Positions 1 to 8,648 of a DNA stretch of 43,462 nt are shown piece after piece. The position numbers and the translations under genes are program-made. Below the pieces are notes generated by a model. It was not told the origin of the DNA. It worked only from the letters and a program-made list of their open reading frames with translations, and did no database searches. The number at the start of each line of letters is the position of its first letter. Within the stretch, counting starts at the first letter, position 1. The stretch covers positions 1 through 43,462 of the forward strand of contig JAFEHU010000058.1 of assembly GCA_017848435.1 (NCBI GenBank), in the 5' to 3' direction. This DNA is from Burkholderiaceae bacterium. GTDB taxonomy: Bacteria; Pseudomonadota; Gammaproteobacteria; Burkholderiales; Burkholderiaceae_C.

Positions 1-134
1 GGGTGGGGGGGACAACGCTCATTGACCAAGTGTAGGGGAAACCCGGGGCACGAATAGAGATTTACCCGCGTGCAGCCGAGGGCAAAGCCCCGCAGTCTGT
101 GAGTGACAAGCCATTGCACGTTTTGGTGTCCAAT

Positions 135-179
135 ATTTCACATAATGGAAACATAAATCATTATTTGAAATAATGAAAA
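135..179 (+). promoter_or_regulatory. Operator/promoter region upstream of aceE
   Basis: This A+T-rich stretch contrasts sharply with the flanking G+C-rich DNA. Two related 17-mers, ATTTCACATAATGGAAA (135-151) and ATTTGAAATAATGAAAA (163-179), match at 14 of 17 positions and lie in direct orientation 28 bp apart. The second overlaps a perfect inverted repeat, CATTATTTGAAATAATG (159-175). A possible promoter is TTTCAC (136-141), 17 bp, CATTAT (159-164), which would place both boxes inside the repeats. This fits a repressor or activator site controlling the PDH operon, but I cannot name the regulator. Nothing convincing is seen in 1-134. Confidence 0.5.
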
Positions 180-228
180 ATGTGTGCGACACTCGGGCCA
201 CGGCAAAAAACCAGCCGAAGGAGACAAC

Positions 229-2940
229 ATGTCAGCGCAACCCGTCGATCTGTTTGGTTCAACTGCACACGACGCAGACCACCAGGAAACCCGCGAGTGG
301 ATGGACGCCCTGTCCGCCGTCATCGAGGCCGAAGGCCCCGAACGCGCCCACTTTTTGCTCGAACAGCTGCTGGAGCACGCGCGCCAGCACAGCGTCGACA
401 TGCCGTTTTCGGCCAACACCGGGTACGTCAATACCCTGGAGCCCGACCAGGAAGAACGCTGTCCTGGCAACCTCGAGATTGAAGAGCGCCTGCGTTCCTA
501 CATGCGCTGGAACGCCATGGCCATGGTGGTCAAGGCCAACCGCCACCACCCGGAAGACGGCGGCGACCTGGGCGGCCACATCGGCTCGTTCGCCTCGCTG
601 GCCCACATGTTCGGCGCTGGCTTCAACCACTTCTGGCACGCCGAGAGCGAGAACCATGGCGGCGACTGCCTCTATGTGCAGGGCCACGTGTCGCCCGGCG
701 TCTATGCCCGGGCCTACCTGGAAGGGCGCCTCACTGAAGAGCAACTGCTGAACTTCCGCCAGGAAGTCGATGGCAAGGGCCTCTCCAGCTACCCGCACCC
801 CAAGCTGATGCCGGAGTTCTGGCAGTTCCCCACGGTGTCGATGGGCCTGGGCCCGCTGATGGCCATTTACCAGGCGCGTTTCCTCAAATACCTGCACGCC
901 CGCGGCATTGCCAACACCGAGAACCGCAAGGTCTGGGTGTTCTGTGGCGACGGCGAGATGGACGAGGTGGAAAGCCTGGGCGCCATCGGCCTGGCCGCGC
1001 GGGAAAAGCTCGACAACCTGGTCTTCGTCATCAACTGCAACCTGCAGCGGCTCGATGGCCCGGTGCGCGGCAACGGCAAGATCGTGCAGGAGCTGGAAGG
1101 CGAGTTCCGCGGCGCCGGCTGGAACGTCATCAAGCTGCTGTGGGGCAGCGGCTGGGACCCGCTGCTGGCGCGCGACAAGGACGGCGCGCTCAAAAAACTG
1201 ATGATGGACACGCTGGACGGCGACTACCAGGCCTTCAAGGCCAACGACGGCGCCTACGTGCGCAAGCATTTCTTTGGCCGCGACCCCAAGACCGCCGAGA
1301 TGGTGGCCAAGCTGAGCGACGACGACATCTGGAACCTCAAGCGCGGCGGCCACGACCCGCAAAAGGTCTACGCGGCCTACCACGCGGCGGTGAACCACAC
1401 CGGCCAGCCCACGGTGCTGCTGATCAAGACCGTCAAGGGTTTTGGCATGGGCAAGATCGGCGAGGGCAAGAACACGGTGCACCAGACCAAGAAGCTCACC
1501 GACGAGGACATCAAGGCCTTCCGCGACCGCTTCAACATCCCGATTCCCGACAGCGAGCTGCCCAAGCTGCCGTTCTACAAGCCGGCCGACGACACGCCCG
1601 AGATGCGCTACCTGCACGAGCGCCGCAAGGCCCTTGGTGGCTACCTGCCGCACCGCCGGGTGAAAGCCGACGAAAGCTTCACCGTGCCCTCGCTGGAGAC
1701 CTTCAAGGCGGTGCTGGAGCCCACGGCTGAAGGCCGTGAGATCAGCACCACCCAGGCCTATGTGCGTTTCCTCACCCAGCTGCTGCGCGATCAGGCGCTG
1801 GGCCCGCGTGTGGTGCCCATCCTGGTGGACGAGGCCCGCACCTTTGGCATGGAAGGCCTGTTCCGCCAGGTCGGCATCTACAACCCCGAAGGGCAGAAGT
1901 ACACGCCGGTGGACAAAGACCAGGTGATGTACTACCGCGAAGACAAGGCCGGGCAGATATTGCAGGAAGGCATCAACGAAGCCGGCGGCATGAGCAGCTG
2001 GATTGCGGCCGCGACTTCCTACAGCACCAGCAACCGCATCATGGTGCCGTTCTACGTGTACTACTCGATGTTCGGCTTCCAGCGCATTGGCGACCTGGCC
2101 TGGGCTGCGGGGGACATGCAGGCACGCGGCTTCCTGCTCGGCGGCACCTCGGGCCGCACCACGCTCAACGGCGAAGGCCTGCAGCACGAAGACGGCCACA
2201 GCCACATCCTGGCGGGCACCATTCCCAACTGCATCAGCTACGACCCGACCTTTGCGCACGAGGTCGGCGTCATCCTGCACCATGGCCTGAAACGCATGGT
2301 TGAAAAGCAGGACAACGTGTACTTCTATCTCACGCTGCTCAATGAAAACTACGCCATGCCCGGCCTCACGCCCGGCACCGAAGAGCAGATCATCAAGGGC
2401 ATGTATTTGTGCAAGCCCGGTGCGGCCAACGACGCGCTGCCACGGGTGCAGCTGCTGGGCAGCGGCACCATCCTGCGTGAGAGTTTTGCGGCGCAGGTGC
2501 TGCTGGCGGCCGACTGGGGCGTGGCGGCGGACGTGTGGAGCTGCCCGAGCTTCAACGAGCTGGCCCGCGACGGTCAGGACGCCGAGCGCTGGAGCCTGCT
2601 GCACCCGACCGACACGGCGCGTGTGCCCTTTGTGGCGCAGCAGCTCGGCGGCCACAGCGGTCCTGTGGTCGCGTCCACCGACTACATCAAGGCTTATGCC
2701 GAGCAGATCCGCTCCTTCATTCCCAAGGGCCGCACCTACAAGGTGCTGGGCACCGACGGCTTTGGCCGCAGCGACTTCCGCACCCGGCTGCGCGAGCACT
2801 TCGAGGTCAACCGCCACTACATCGTGGTGGCCGCGCTGAAGGCGCTGAGCGAAGACGGCGTGCTGCCGGCGAGCAAGGTGGCCGAAGCGATCAAGAAATA
2901 CGGCATCCGCGCAGACCGCGTGAACCCGCTTTACGCCTGA
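229..2940 (+). CDS. aceE: Pyruvate dehydrogenase E1 component, homodimeric type
   Basis: This is the thiamine-diphosphate-dependent E1 of the pyruvate dehydrogenase complex. It decarboxylates pyruvate and acetylates the lipoyl groups of E2. The product is 903 residues, close to the usual ~890 for the single-chain (E. coli-type) E1. The ThDP/Mg motif is visible as GDGEMDE near residue 240 followed by NCNLQRLDG about 28 residues later. The start is the ATG at 229 because AAGGAG (218-223) precedes it by 5 nt. An in-frame GTG at 184 would extend the protein by 15 residues but has no such site. It is first of three co-directional genes, 13 nt from aceF. No anomaly seen. Confidence 0.98.
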   Translation: MSAQPVDLFGSTAHDADHQETREWMDALSAVIEAEGPERAHFLLEQLLEHARQHSVDMPFSANTGYVNTLEPDQEERCPGNLEIEERLRSYMRWNAMAMVVKANRHHPEDGGDLGGHIGSFASLAHMFGAGFNHFWHAESENHGGDCLYVQGHVSPGVYARAYLEGRLTEEQLLNFRQEVDGKGLSSYPHPKLMPEFWQFPTVSMGLGPLMAIYQARFLKYLHARGIANTENRKVWVFCGDGEMDEVESLGAIGLAAREKLDNLVFVINCNLQRLDGPVRGNGKIVQELEGEFRGAGWNVIKLLWGSGWDPLLARDKDGALKKLMMDTLDGDYQAFKANDGAYVRKHFFGRDPKTAEMVAKLSDDDIWNLKRGGHDPQKVYAAYHAAVNHTGQPTVLLIKTVKGFGMGKIGEGKNTVHQTKKLTDEDIKAFRDRFNIPIPDSELPKLPFYKPADDTPEMRYLHERRKALGGYLPHRRVKADESFTVPSLETFKAVLEPTAEGREISTTQAYVRFLTQLLRDQALGPRVVPILVDEARTFGMEGLFRQVGIYNPEGQKYTPVDKDQVMYYREDKAGQILQEGINEAGGMSSWIAAATSYSTSNRIMVPFYVYYSMFGFQRIGDLAWAAGDMQARGFLLGGTSGRTTLNGEGLQHEDGHSHILAGTIPNCISYDPTFAHEVGVILHHGLKRMVEKQDNVYFYLTLLNENYAMPGLTPGTEEQIIKGMYLCKPGAANDALPRVQLLGSGTILRESFAAQVLLAADWGVAADVWSCPSFNELARDGQDAERWSLLHPTDTARVPFVAQQLGGHSGPVVASTDYIKAYAEQIRSFIPKGRTYKVLGTDGFGRSDFRTRLREHFEVNRHYIVVAALKALSEDGVLPASKVAEAIKKYGIRADRVNPLYA

Positions 2941-2953
2941 GCTGGAGACACGC

Positions 2954-4612
2954 ATGGCAACGATAGACATCAAGGTACCCGACATCGGCGATTTCGACGC
3001 GGTGGGCGTGATCGAGCTGCTGGTGAAGGTGGGCGACACGGTGAAAGCCGAGCAAAGCCTCATCACGGTGGAGAGCGACAAGGCGTCGATGGAAATTCCG
3101 TCGTCGCACGGCGGGGTGGTGAAGGAGCTGAAGGTCAAGATCGGTGACCAGGTCAGCGAGGGCTCGGTGGTGGTGGTGCTGGAAACCGCCGCTGCAGAGG
3201 CCCCGGCGGCTGCCAAACCGGGGGAAATAGCGGCTGAAACGGCTGTTTCTAAGCCAAATGTGCCCCCGGCCTCAGTAAAAACTGAAGAGTCTGCTACTAA
3301 TTCTGTAGCGGCTTCTGGCCCGGTGGACGTGTTGGTGCCCGACATCGGCGACTTCAAGGACGTGGCGGTGATCGAGGTGCTGGTGAAGCCCGGCGACACG
3401 GTCAAAGCCGAGCAAAGCCTGATCACGGTGGAGAGCGACAAGGCGTCGATGGAGATTCCGTCGTCGGCCGCGGGTGTGCTGAAAGAGCTCAAGGTCAAGG
3501 TCGGCGACACGGTCAACATCGGTGACCTGATCGCGGTGCTGGAAGGCACGGCCAGGGCAGCCGCACCGGTGGCCGCGCCCGCTGCGGCGGCACCTGCGCC
3601 TGCCGCCGCCAGCGCGCCTGTGCCGGCAACCGCCGCTGCCGTGGCTGTGCCAGCGCACGACCCCACCGCGCCCGCCGGCAAAACGCCGCACGCCTCGCCG
3701 TCGGTGCGCAAGTTCGCCCGCGAACTGGGCGTGCCGTTGGCCGAAGTGAAGGGCAGCGGCCCCAAAGGCCGCATCACGCAGGACGACGTGCAGGGCTTCA
3801 CCAAGGCGGTGATGGCGGGCACGGCGCAAACCAAGGCGATTGCGGCGTCGGCCAAACCGGCGGGCGGCGGGGGCGAGGCCCTGGGCCTGCTGCCCTGGCC
3901 CAAGGTGGACTTTGCCAAGTTCGGCCCCGTCGAGCGCAAGGACCTGGGCCGCATCAAGAAGATCAGCGGCGCCAACCTGCACCGCAACTGGGTGCTGATT
4001 CCGCACGTCACCAACCACGACGACGCCGACATCACCGAGCTGGAGGCCTTCCGCGTGGCCACCAACAAGGAAAACGAGAAAAGTGGCGCCAAGGTCACGA
4101 TGCTGGCTTTCCTCATCAAGGCCTGCGTGGCCGCGCTGAAGAAATTCCCGGACTTCAACAGCAGCCTCGACGGTGACCAACTGGTGATGAAGCAGTACTT
4201 CCACATCGGCTTTGCCGCCGACACGCCCAACGGGCTGGTGGTGCCGGTCATCAAGAACGCCGACCAGAAAGGCGTGCTGCAGATCAGCAAGGAAATGGGC
4301 GAACTCGCGGCCAAGGCGCGCGACGGCAAGCTCGGCCCGGCCGACATGAGCGGCGCCTGCTTCACCATCAGCTCGCTCGGCGGCATTGGTGGGCGTTATT
4401 TCACGCCCATCATCAACGCGCCGGAGGTGGCGATTCTGGGTGTGTGCAAGAGCCAGATGGAGCCGGTGTGGGACGGCAAGCAGTTTGTGCCGCGCCTGAT
4501 GCTGCCGCTGAGTTTGAGCTGGGACCACCGGGTGATTGACGGTGCGTCTGCGGCGCGCTTCAACGCCTACCTGGGGCAAATCCTGTCGGATTTCCGGAGG
4601 GTGCTGCTGTGA
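2954..4612 (+). CDS. aceF: Dihydrolipoamide acetyltransferase, E2 of pyruvate dehydrogenase
   Basis: This E2 core enzyme transfers acetyl groups from lipoyl-lysine to CoA. The 552 residues hold two lipoyl domains (about 1-78 and 123-198) with lipoylated Lys at 43 and 163 in ESDKASM. An Ala/Pro-rich linker follows, then a peripheral-subunit-binding domain (about 245-285) and the CoA acetyltransferase core. The catalytic motif is DHRVIDG, with His525 and Asp529. The first linker is odd: residues about 91-120 are not Ala/Pro-rich, use A+T-rich codons and match a dispersed repeat of this window. GGAGA (2944-2948) supports the ATG. The stop overlaps the lpdA start by 4 nt (GTGA), suggesting translational coupling. 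Confidence 0.98.
   Translation: MATIDIKVPDIGDFDAVGVIELLVKVGDTVKAEQSLITVESDKASMEIPSSHGGVVKELKVKIGDQVSEGSVVVVLETAAAEAPAAAKPGEIAAETAVSKPNVPPASVKTEESATNSVAASGPVDVLVPDIGDFKDVAVIEVLVKPGDTVKAEQSLITVESDKASMEIPSSAAGVLKELKVKVGDTVNIGDLIAVLEGTARAAAPVAAPAAAAPAPAAASAPVPATAAAVAVPAHDPTAPAGKTPHASPSVRKFARELGVPLAEVKGSGPKGRITQDDVQGFTKAVMAGTAQTKAIAASAKPAGGGGEALGLLPWPKVDFAKFGPVERKDLGRIKKISGANLHRNWVLIPHVTNHDDADITELEAFRVATNKENEKSGAKVTMLAFLIKACVAALKKFPDFNSSLDGDQLVMKQYFHIGFAADTPNGLVVPVIKNADQKGVLQISKEMGELAAKARDGKLGPADMSGACFTISSLGGIGGRYFTPIINAPEVAILGVCKSQMEPVWDGKQFVPRLMLPLSLSWDHRVIDGASAARFNAYLGQILSDFRRVLL
3225..3309 (+). repeat. Dispersed repeat copy inside the AceF linker
   Basis: An A+T-rich island in a G+C-rich gene. 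The core TTTCTAAGCCAAATGTGCC (from 3246) through CCTCAGTAAAAACTG to the end GCTACTAATTCTGTAGC (3293-3309) resembles the intergenic copies at 23.3 and 28.5 kb. The right end can form a small hairpin (GCTAC/GTAGC). It stays open in the aceF frame and encodes the segment beginning VSKPNVPPASVK (residues 98-109). The outer limits are approximate. Confidence 0.6.
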
Positions 4613-6426
4613 GTACCGTTGAAGTCAAAGTGCCCGACATCGGCGACTTCAGCGAAGTCACCGTCATCGAACTGCTGGTGAAGGTGGGCGACACGGTGAA
4701 GCCCGAGCAAAGTCTGATCACCGTGGAAAGCGACAAGGCGTCGATGGAGATTCCGTCGTCGCACGGCGGCGTGGTGAAAGAACTCAAGGTGAAGTTGGGT
4801 GACAAGGTGGCGGAAGGCGCGCTGGTGCTGCTGCTAGAAGCCACTGGCGCTGCCAGCAGCCCTGTTTCTGAACCAAAACCTGCGCCTGCCTTGGTGAAAC
4901 CTGACGGTTCAGCTACCAAAATAGGAGCTACCAGCGCCGCGAAGTTCGACGGCAAGACCGATCTGGACTGCGACCTGTTGGTGCTCGGCGCCGGCCCTGG
5001 TGGCTACTCGGCCGCCTTCCGCGCCGCCGACCTGGGCCTGAAGGTGGTGCTGGTCGAACGCTACGCGGCGCTCGGCGGCGTCTGCCTGAATGTGGGCTGC
5101 ATTCCCAGCAAGGCTTTGCTGCATGTGGCGTCGGTGATGGACGAGGTGAAGCATTTCGCCAGCCTGGGCGTCACCTTTGCCGAGCCCACGGTGGACCGCG
5201 CCAAACTGCTGGCGCACAAGAACAAGGTGGTGGGCAAGCTCACCGGCGGCCTGGCCGCGATGGCCAAGATGCGCAAGGTGACGGTGGTGCGCGGTGTGGG
5301 CAACTTCGCCGGCCCGAACCACCTCACGGTGGAGGAAACCGGTGGCGCCGCACAGGAAAAAACCGGCAAGACGCAAACCATCCAGTTCAAGCACTGCATC
5401 ATCGCCGCCGGCTCACAGGCGGTGCGGCTGCCCTTCATGCCCGACGACCCGCGCGTGGTGGACAGCACCGGTGCACTGGCCATGGGCCATGAACCGAAGC
5501 GCATGCTGATTCTGGGCGGCGGCATCATCGGCCTGGAGATGGGCACGGTCTACAGCACGCTGGGCGCCCGGCTCGACGTGGTGGAGATGATGGACGGCCT
5601 GATGCAGGGCGCCGACCGCGACCTGGTCAAAGTCTGGCAGAAGATGAACGCGCCACGCTTCGACAACATCCTGCTCAAAACCAAGACCGTGGGCGCCAAG
5701 GCCACGCCGCAGGGCATTGAAGTGTCGTTTGAGGGCGAGGGCGCACCGCCGCCGCAAACCTACGACCTGGTGCTGCAGGCCGTAGGCCGCACGCCCAACG
5801 GCAAGAAGATCGGCGCCGAGAAAGCCGGCGTGGCGGTGACCGACCGCGGCTTCATTCCGGTGGACATCCAGATGCGCACCAACGTGCCGCACATCTTCGC
5901 CATTGGCGACATCGTTGGCCAGCCGATGCTGGCGCACAAGGCGGTGCACGAGGCCCATGTGGCGGCCGAGGTGATTGCCGGCGAACAACAGGGCGACAAG
6001 GCCCTGGCCAGCGCCGCCTTCAATGCCCGGGTGATCCCCAGCGTGGCCTACACCGACCCCGAAATCGCCTGGGTCGGCCTGACCGAAGAGCAGGCCAAGG
6101 CGCAGGGCATCAAGGTCAAAAAAGGCCTGTTCCCATGGACAGCCTCTGGCCGCGCCATTGCCAACGGCCGCGACGAAGGCTTCACCAAGCTGTTGTTCGA
6201 CGATTCACCCGAGGCCCATGGCCACGGCAAGATTCTGGGCGGCGGCATCGTCGGCACCCATGCCGGCGACATGATTGGCGAGGTGGCCCTGGCCATCGAG
6301 ATGGGTGCCGACGCGGTCGACATCGGCAAAACCATCCACCCCCACCCCACGCTGGGCGAGAGCATCGGCATGGCGGCGGAGGTGGCGCATGGCAGTTGCA
6401 CGGATTTGCCGCCGGTGCGCAAGTGA
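4609..6426 (+). CDS. lpdA: Dihydrolipoyl dehydrogenase with N-terminal lipoyl domain (E3)
   Basis: This flavoprotein reoxidises dihydrolipoamide on E2 with NAD+. Its 605 residues exceed the usual ~475 because a lipoyl domain (1-78, Lys43 in ESDKASM) and a linker (79-115) precede the enzyme, an arrangement familiar in betaproteobacterial PDH operons. The FAD motif GAGPGG is at 127-132. The redox disulfide CLNVGC has Cys159 and Cys164. A second dinucleotide motif, GGGIIG, follows. The C-terminal HPHPTLGE supplies His579 and Glu584. The GTG start at 4609 has CGGAGG at 4595-4600 and overlaps the aceF stop. The linker holds a repeat-like segment matching that of AceF. Confidence 0.97.
   Translation: MSTVEVKVPDIGDFSEVTVIELLVKVGDTVKPEQSLITVESDKASMEIPSSHGGVVKELKVKLGDKVAEGALVLLLEATGAASSPVSEPKPAPALVKPDGSATKIGATSAAKFDGKTDLDCDLLVLGAGPGGYSAAFRAADLGLKVVLVERYAALGGVCLNVGCIPSKALLHVASVMDEVKHFASLGVTFAEPTVDRAKLLAHKNKVVGKLTGGLAAMAKMRKVTVVRGVGNFAGPNHLTVEETGGAAQEKTGKTQTIQFKHCIIAAGSQAVRLPFMPDDPRVVDSTGALAMGHEPKRMLILGGGIIGLEMGTVYSTLGARLDVVEMMDGLMQGADRDLVKVWQKMNAPRFDNILLKTKTVGAKATPQGIEVSFEGEGAPPPQTYDLVLQAVGRTPNGKKIGAEKAGVAVTDRGFIPVDIQMRTNVPHIFAIGDIVGQPMLAHKAVHEAHVAAEVIAGEQQGDKALASAAFNARVIPSVAYTDPEIAWVGLTEEQAKAQGIKVKKGLFPWTASGRAIANGRDEGFTKLLFDDSPEAHGHGKILGGGIVGTHAGDMIGEVALAIEMGADAVDIGKTIHPHPTLGESIGMAAEVAHGSCTDLPPVRK
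4865..4931 (+). repeat. Dispersed repeat copy inside the LpdA linker
   Basis: The segment runs from TTTCTGAACCAAAACCTGCG through CCTTGGTGAAACCTGACGG and TTCAGCTACC to GGAGCTAC. It aligns almost gap-free with the intergenic copy at 28503-28569, notably GTGAAACCT and TTCAGCTA. It is translated in the same frame as the AceF copy: VSEPKPAPALVK here (86-97) against VSKPNVPPASVK there, over 23 aligned codons. Confidence 0.6.
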
Positions 6427-6427
6427 G

Positions 6428-6446
6428 CCGGGACGCATCACCCCGG
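6428..6446. terminator. Possible weak terminator between lpdA and the methyltransferase
   Basis: CCGGG (6428-6432) and CCCGG (6442-6446) can pair around a 9-nt loop in the 28-nt gap between two convergent genes. There is no T run on either side, so intrinsic termination is doubtful. Confidence 0.25.
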
Positions 6447-6454
6447 GGACAGGC

Positions 6455-7273
6455 TCACCGCGCGACGCTCACCACCAGCGCCTGGATCTTGCCGTCCACC
6501 GCGCCCTGACCGAAGCGCTGCGCCAGCGCCTCGGTGGCCAGTTCGGTGGCCTCGGCCAGCCGCGAGGCGTCACGCGCCTCGATCTCGTTGCGCAGCGGCG
6601 TGCCCTGGCAATAGGCAAAGGCCACCACGGCCGCTGATGCGGCCCGGCTGCGTGCCGTCACGGTGTTGAACTGCGGTGGGGCGGTGAAGCCGGCGTCCCG
6701 CAGGGCTTGTGCCAGCGGGGCAGGGTCGCCATGGCCGTGCGGGGTGCGGGCCAGAAAGCGCGGTGGGTCGCCTGGAAACAGGCCGGCCAGCGCACGGGTC
6801 ACCAGGTCAGCGAACTCGTTGTCTTCGATGCGGTCCCACACATTGAACAGAAACACACCACCGGGTCGCAGCACCCGGTGTGCTTCCGCAAAGGCCTGCG
6901 CCTTGTCGGGGAAAAACATGGCGCCGAACTGGCACACCACCGCGTCGAAGCTACCGTCGGCGAAAGGCAGTTGCATGGCGTCGGCTTGGCGCCAGGTCAC
7001 TGGCCGGCAGGTCCCGACGGCTTGGGCCTGGGCCAACATGGGTGGGTTCAGGTCGGTGGCCACGATGGCCGCCGTGGCCGGCAACCGGGCGGCCAGTTCG
7101 CGGGTGACGACGCCGGTGCCAGCGGCCACCTCCAGCACATCTGCCAACGGCCGTGGCAGCAAGCGGTCCACCAGGTCCACCGCATAAGGCGCAAAGATCA
7201 GCGGCACCAGCTGGGTGTCGTACAGTGCCGGGATGGCGCCGGCGAAGACCTTGTCCGGGGCGGTTTCGTTCAT
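6455..7273 (-). CDS. Class I SAM-dependent methyltransferase
   Basis: The 272-residue protein has the class I methyltransferase Rossmann signature: motif I EVAAGTG at 48-54, an acidic DLNPPML after strand 2, DAMQLPFADGSFD as motif II/post-I region, and HRVLRPGG. This pattern is that of UbiE/Methyltransf_11-type small-molecule methyltransferases. The substrate cannot be told from sequence. It lies 77 nt downstream of alkB on the same strand and could be cotranscribed. An AGGAGA precedes the ATG by 8 nt. It converges on lpdA. The family call is firm; any role in alkane metabolism is only a guess from position. Confidence 0.85.
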   Translation of the reverse strand: MNETAPDKVFAGAIPALYDTQLVPLIFAPYAVDLVDRLLPRPLADVLEVAAGTGVVTRELAARLPATAAIVATDLNPPMLAQAQAVGTCRPVTWRQADAMQLPFADGSFDAVVCQFGAMFFPDKAQAFAEAHRVLRPGGVFLFNVWDRIEDNEFADLVTRALAGLFPGDPPRFLARTPHGHGDPAPLAQALRDAGFTAPPQFNTVTARSRAASAAVVAFAYCQGTPLRNEIEARDASRLAEATELATEALAQRFGQGAVDGKIQALVVSVAR

Positions 7274-7350
7274 GGCATGGGTCTCCTGTGTGGGGGATTC
7301 CGTCCATCAGACGCCGCTTCGCCGCCGCGGTCAAGCCGTCGATGCGGTGC

Positions 7351-8520
7351 TCATCGGCCGCTGCCGGCCTGCCAGCGCGCCATCAGCCGGGCCCGGGCCC
7401 CGGGCTGCATGTTGATGCGGGACAAATCCCCCTGGTAGTGCCGTACCACGCGGCGGTCCATCAGCCAGTACCACAGCGGGGGAAAGTAGGCGACGGTGAT
7501 CATGGCCGCGTAGCCGCTGGGCAGCTGGGGTGCATCCGAGAAGTGGCGCAAGGCCTGGTAGCGCCGGGCCGGGTGGGCGTGGTGGTCCGAATGGCGCTGC
7601 AGGTGGTAGAGGATGATGTTGCCGGTGATGTGGTTGCTGTTCCAGGAGTGCTCTGGCTGGCAGCGCACATAGCGGCCATTGGCATCCTTCTGGCGCAGCA
7701 GACCGTAGTGCTCCACATAGTTCACCACCTCCAGCATGGAGGCGCCGTACACACCCTGCAGCAGCAAAAACACCAGCACCGGCCAGCCCAGCCAGGCCAC
7801 CAGACCGCCGAAGAACACCACACTCATGGCCCAGGCCTGCAGGTTTTCGTTGTCGGGATGCCAGACGCTTTTGCCTTGCAGGTTCAAACGGCCTTTTTCC
7901 AGTTCCCAGGCCGAGCGCAGGCTGCCCCCCACGGTGCGCGGCAGGAAGGCCCAGAAGCTTTCGCCCATGCGTGAGCTGGCCGGGTCTTCCGGGGTGGCCA
8001 CGCGCCGGTGGTGGCCGCGGTTGTGCTCCACAAAGAAGTGGCCATACATGGTGGGCGCCAGCGCGATCTTGGCCAGCCAGCGGTCCAGTTTCTCCCGCTT
8101 GTGGCCCAGCTCGTGGGCCGTGCCGATGCCCACGCCGTTGAAGGCACCAACCGACAGCACCAGCCCGGCGTAGGCGTACCAGGAGAGGTCGTGGGTGGCG
8201 GCCAGCCAGGCCCCCAGCACCGTGCCCGCCAGCTGCGAGGGCACATAAGCCCAGACCAGCACACGGTAGTACAGGTCTTTTTCCAGCGTCTCCACCGCCT
8301 CCTCGGTGGGGTTGCTGTAATCCTCGCCAAAGACCCAGTCCAGCACCGGCACCACCAGGTGGATGAAGGCCGGGGCGGCGATCAGCCAGGCCCAGTGGCC
8401 GGTGAGGGCGTAGGCCACCAGCGAGCCGGTGAACACCAGCGGGATGGCGGGGCTGAACAGCCACAGCCAGCGTTTGTCGCGCCATTCGTTGGCGGCGGTG
8501 GGGGAGGACAAGGTGCTCAT
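7351..8520 (-). CDS. alkB: Membrane alkane 1-monooxygenase (AlkB-type)
   Basis: This integral-membrane non-haem di-iron hydroxylase would oxidise the terminal carbon of n-alkanes, using electrons from rubredoxin. The 389 residues carry all AlkB histidine motifs: HELGH (136-140), EHNRGHH (165-171), the AlkB hallmark NYVEHYGL (267-274) and LQRHSDHHA (307-315). Several hydrophobic segments lie at about 22-60 and 88-130. The ATG at 8520 has AGGAGA immediately upstream; an ORF extension to 8634 lacks support. No rubredoxin or rubredoxin reductase gene is visible nearby, so these would be encoded elsewhere. It diverges from an AraC-type regulator, which is its most likely controller. Confidence 0.93.
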   Translation of the reverse strand: MSTLSSPTAANEWRDKRWLWLFSPAIPLVFTGSLVAYALTGHWAWLIAAPAFIHLVVPVLDWVFGEDYSNPTEEAVETLEKDLYYRVLVWAYVPSQLAGTVLGAWLAATHDLSWYAYAGLVLSVGAFNGVGIGTAHELGHKREKLDRWLAKIALAPTMYGHFFVEHNRGHHRRVATPEDPASSRMGESFWAFLPRTVGGSLRSAWELEKGRLNLQGKSVWHPDNENLQAWAMSVVFFGGLVAWLGWPVLVFLLLQGVYGASMLEVVNYVEHYGLLRQKDANGRYVRCQPEHSWNSNHITGNIILYHLQRHSDHHAHPARRYQALRHFSDAPQLPSGYAAMITVAYFPPLWYWLMDRRVVRHYQGDLSRINMQPGARARLMARWQAGSGR

Positions 8521-8648
8521 GGGGCTCTCCTGAAACCGTGGAACAGATGCTGCGCATTGTTGTGGCACGGTGGCCCGCTGAACACCGCGCATAATGACAT
8601 TCAGTCGTCTTTTGCTGCCACTGCGGGTATACACCGAGGCCTCCCCAC

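Noticed and set aside
19-201. 60-codon minus-strand frame before aceE
   Set aside because: Covers the operator region, has no ribosome site and no recognisable protein features.
259-4386. 1375-codon open frame on the minus strand
   Set aside because: It is antisense to aceE and aceF, has no domain, and arises from high G+C and codon bias; the plus-strand genes are unmistakable.
2954-4850. Near-identical lipoyl domains read as a tandem DNA repeat
   Set aside because: The three lipoyl domains are homologous protein domains shared by aceF and lpdA, not a separate repeat element.
8563-8580. Sigma-54-like TGGCACG before the AraC gene
   Set aside because: The -12 element is CCCGC where TTGCA is expected, so the match fails.
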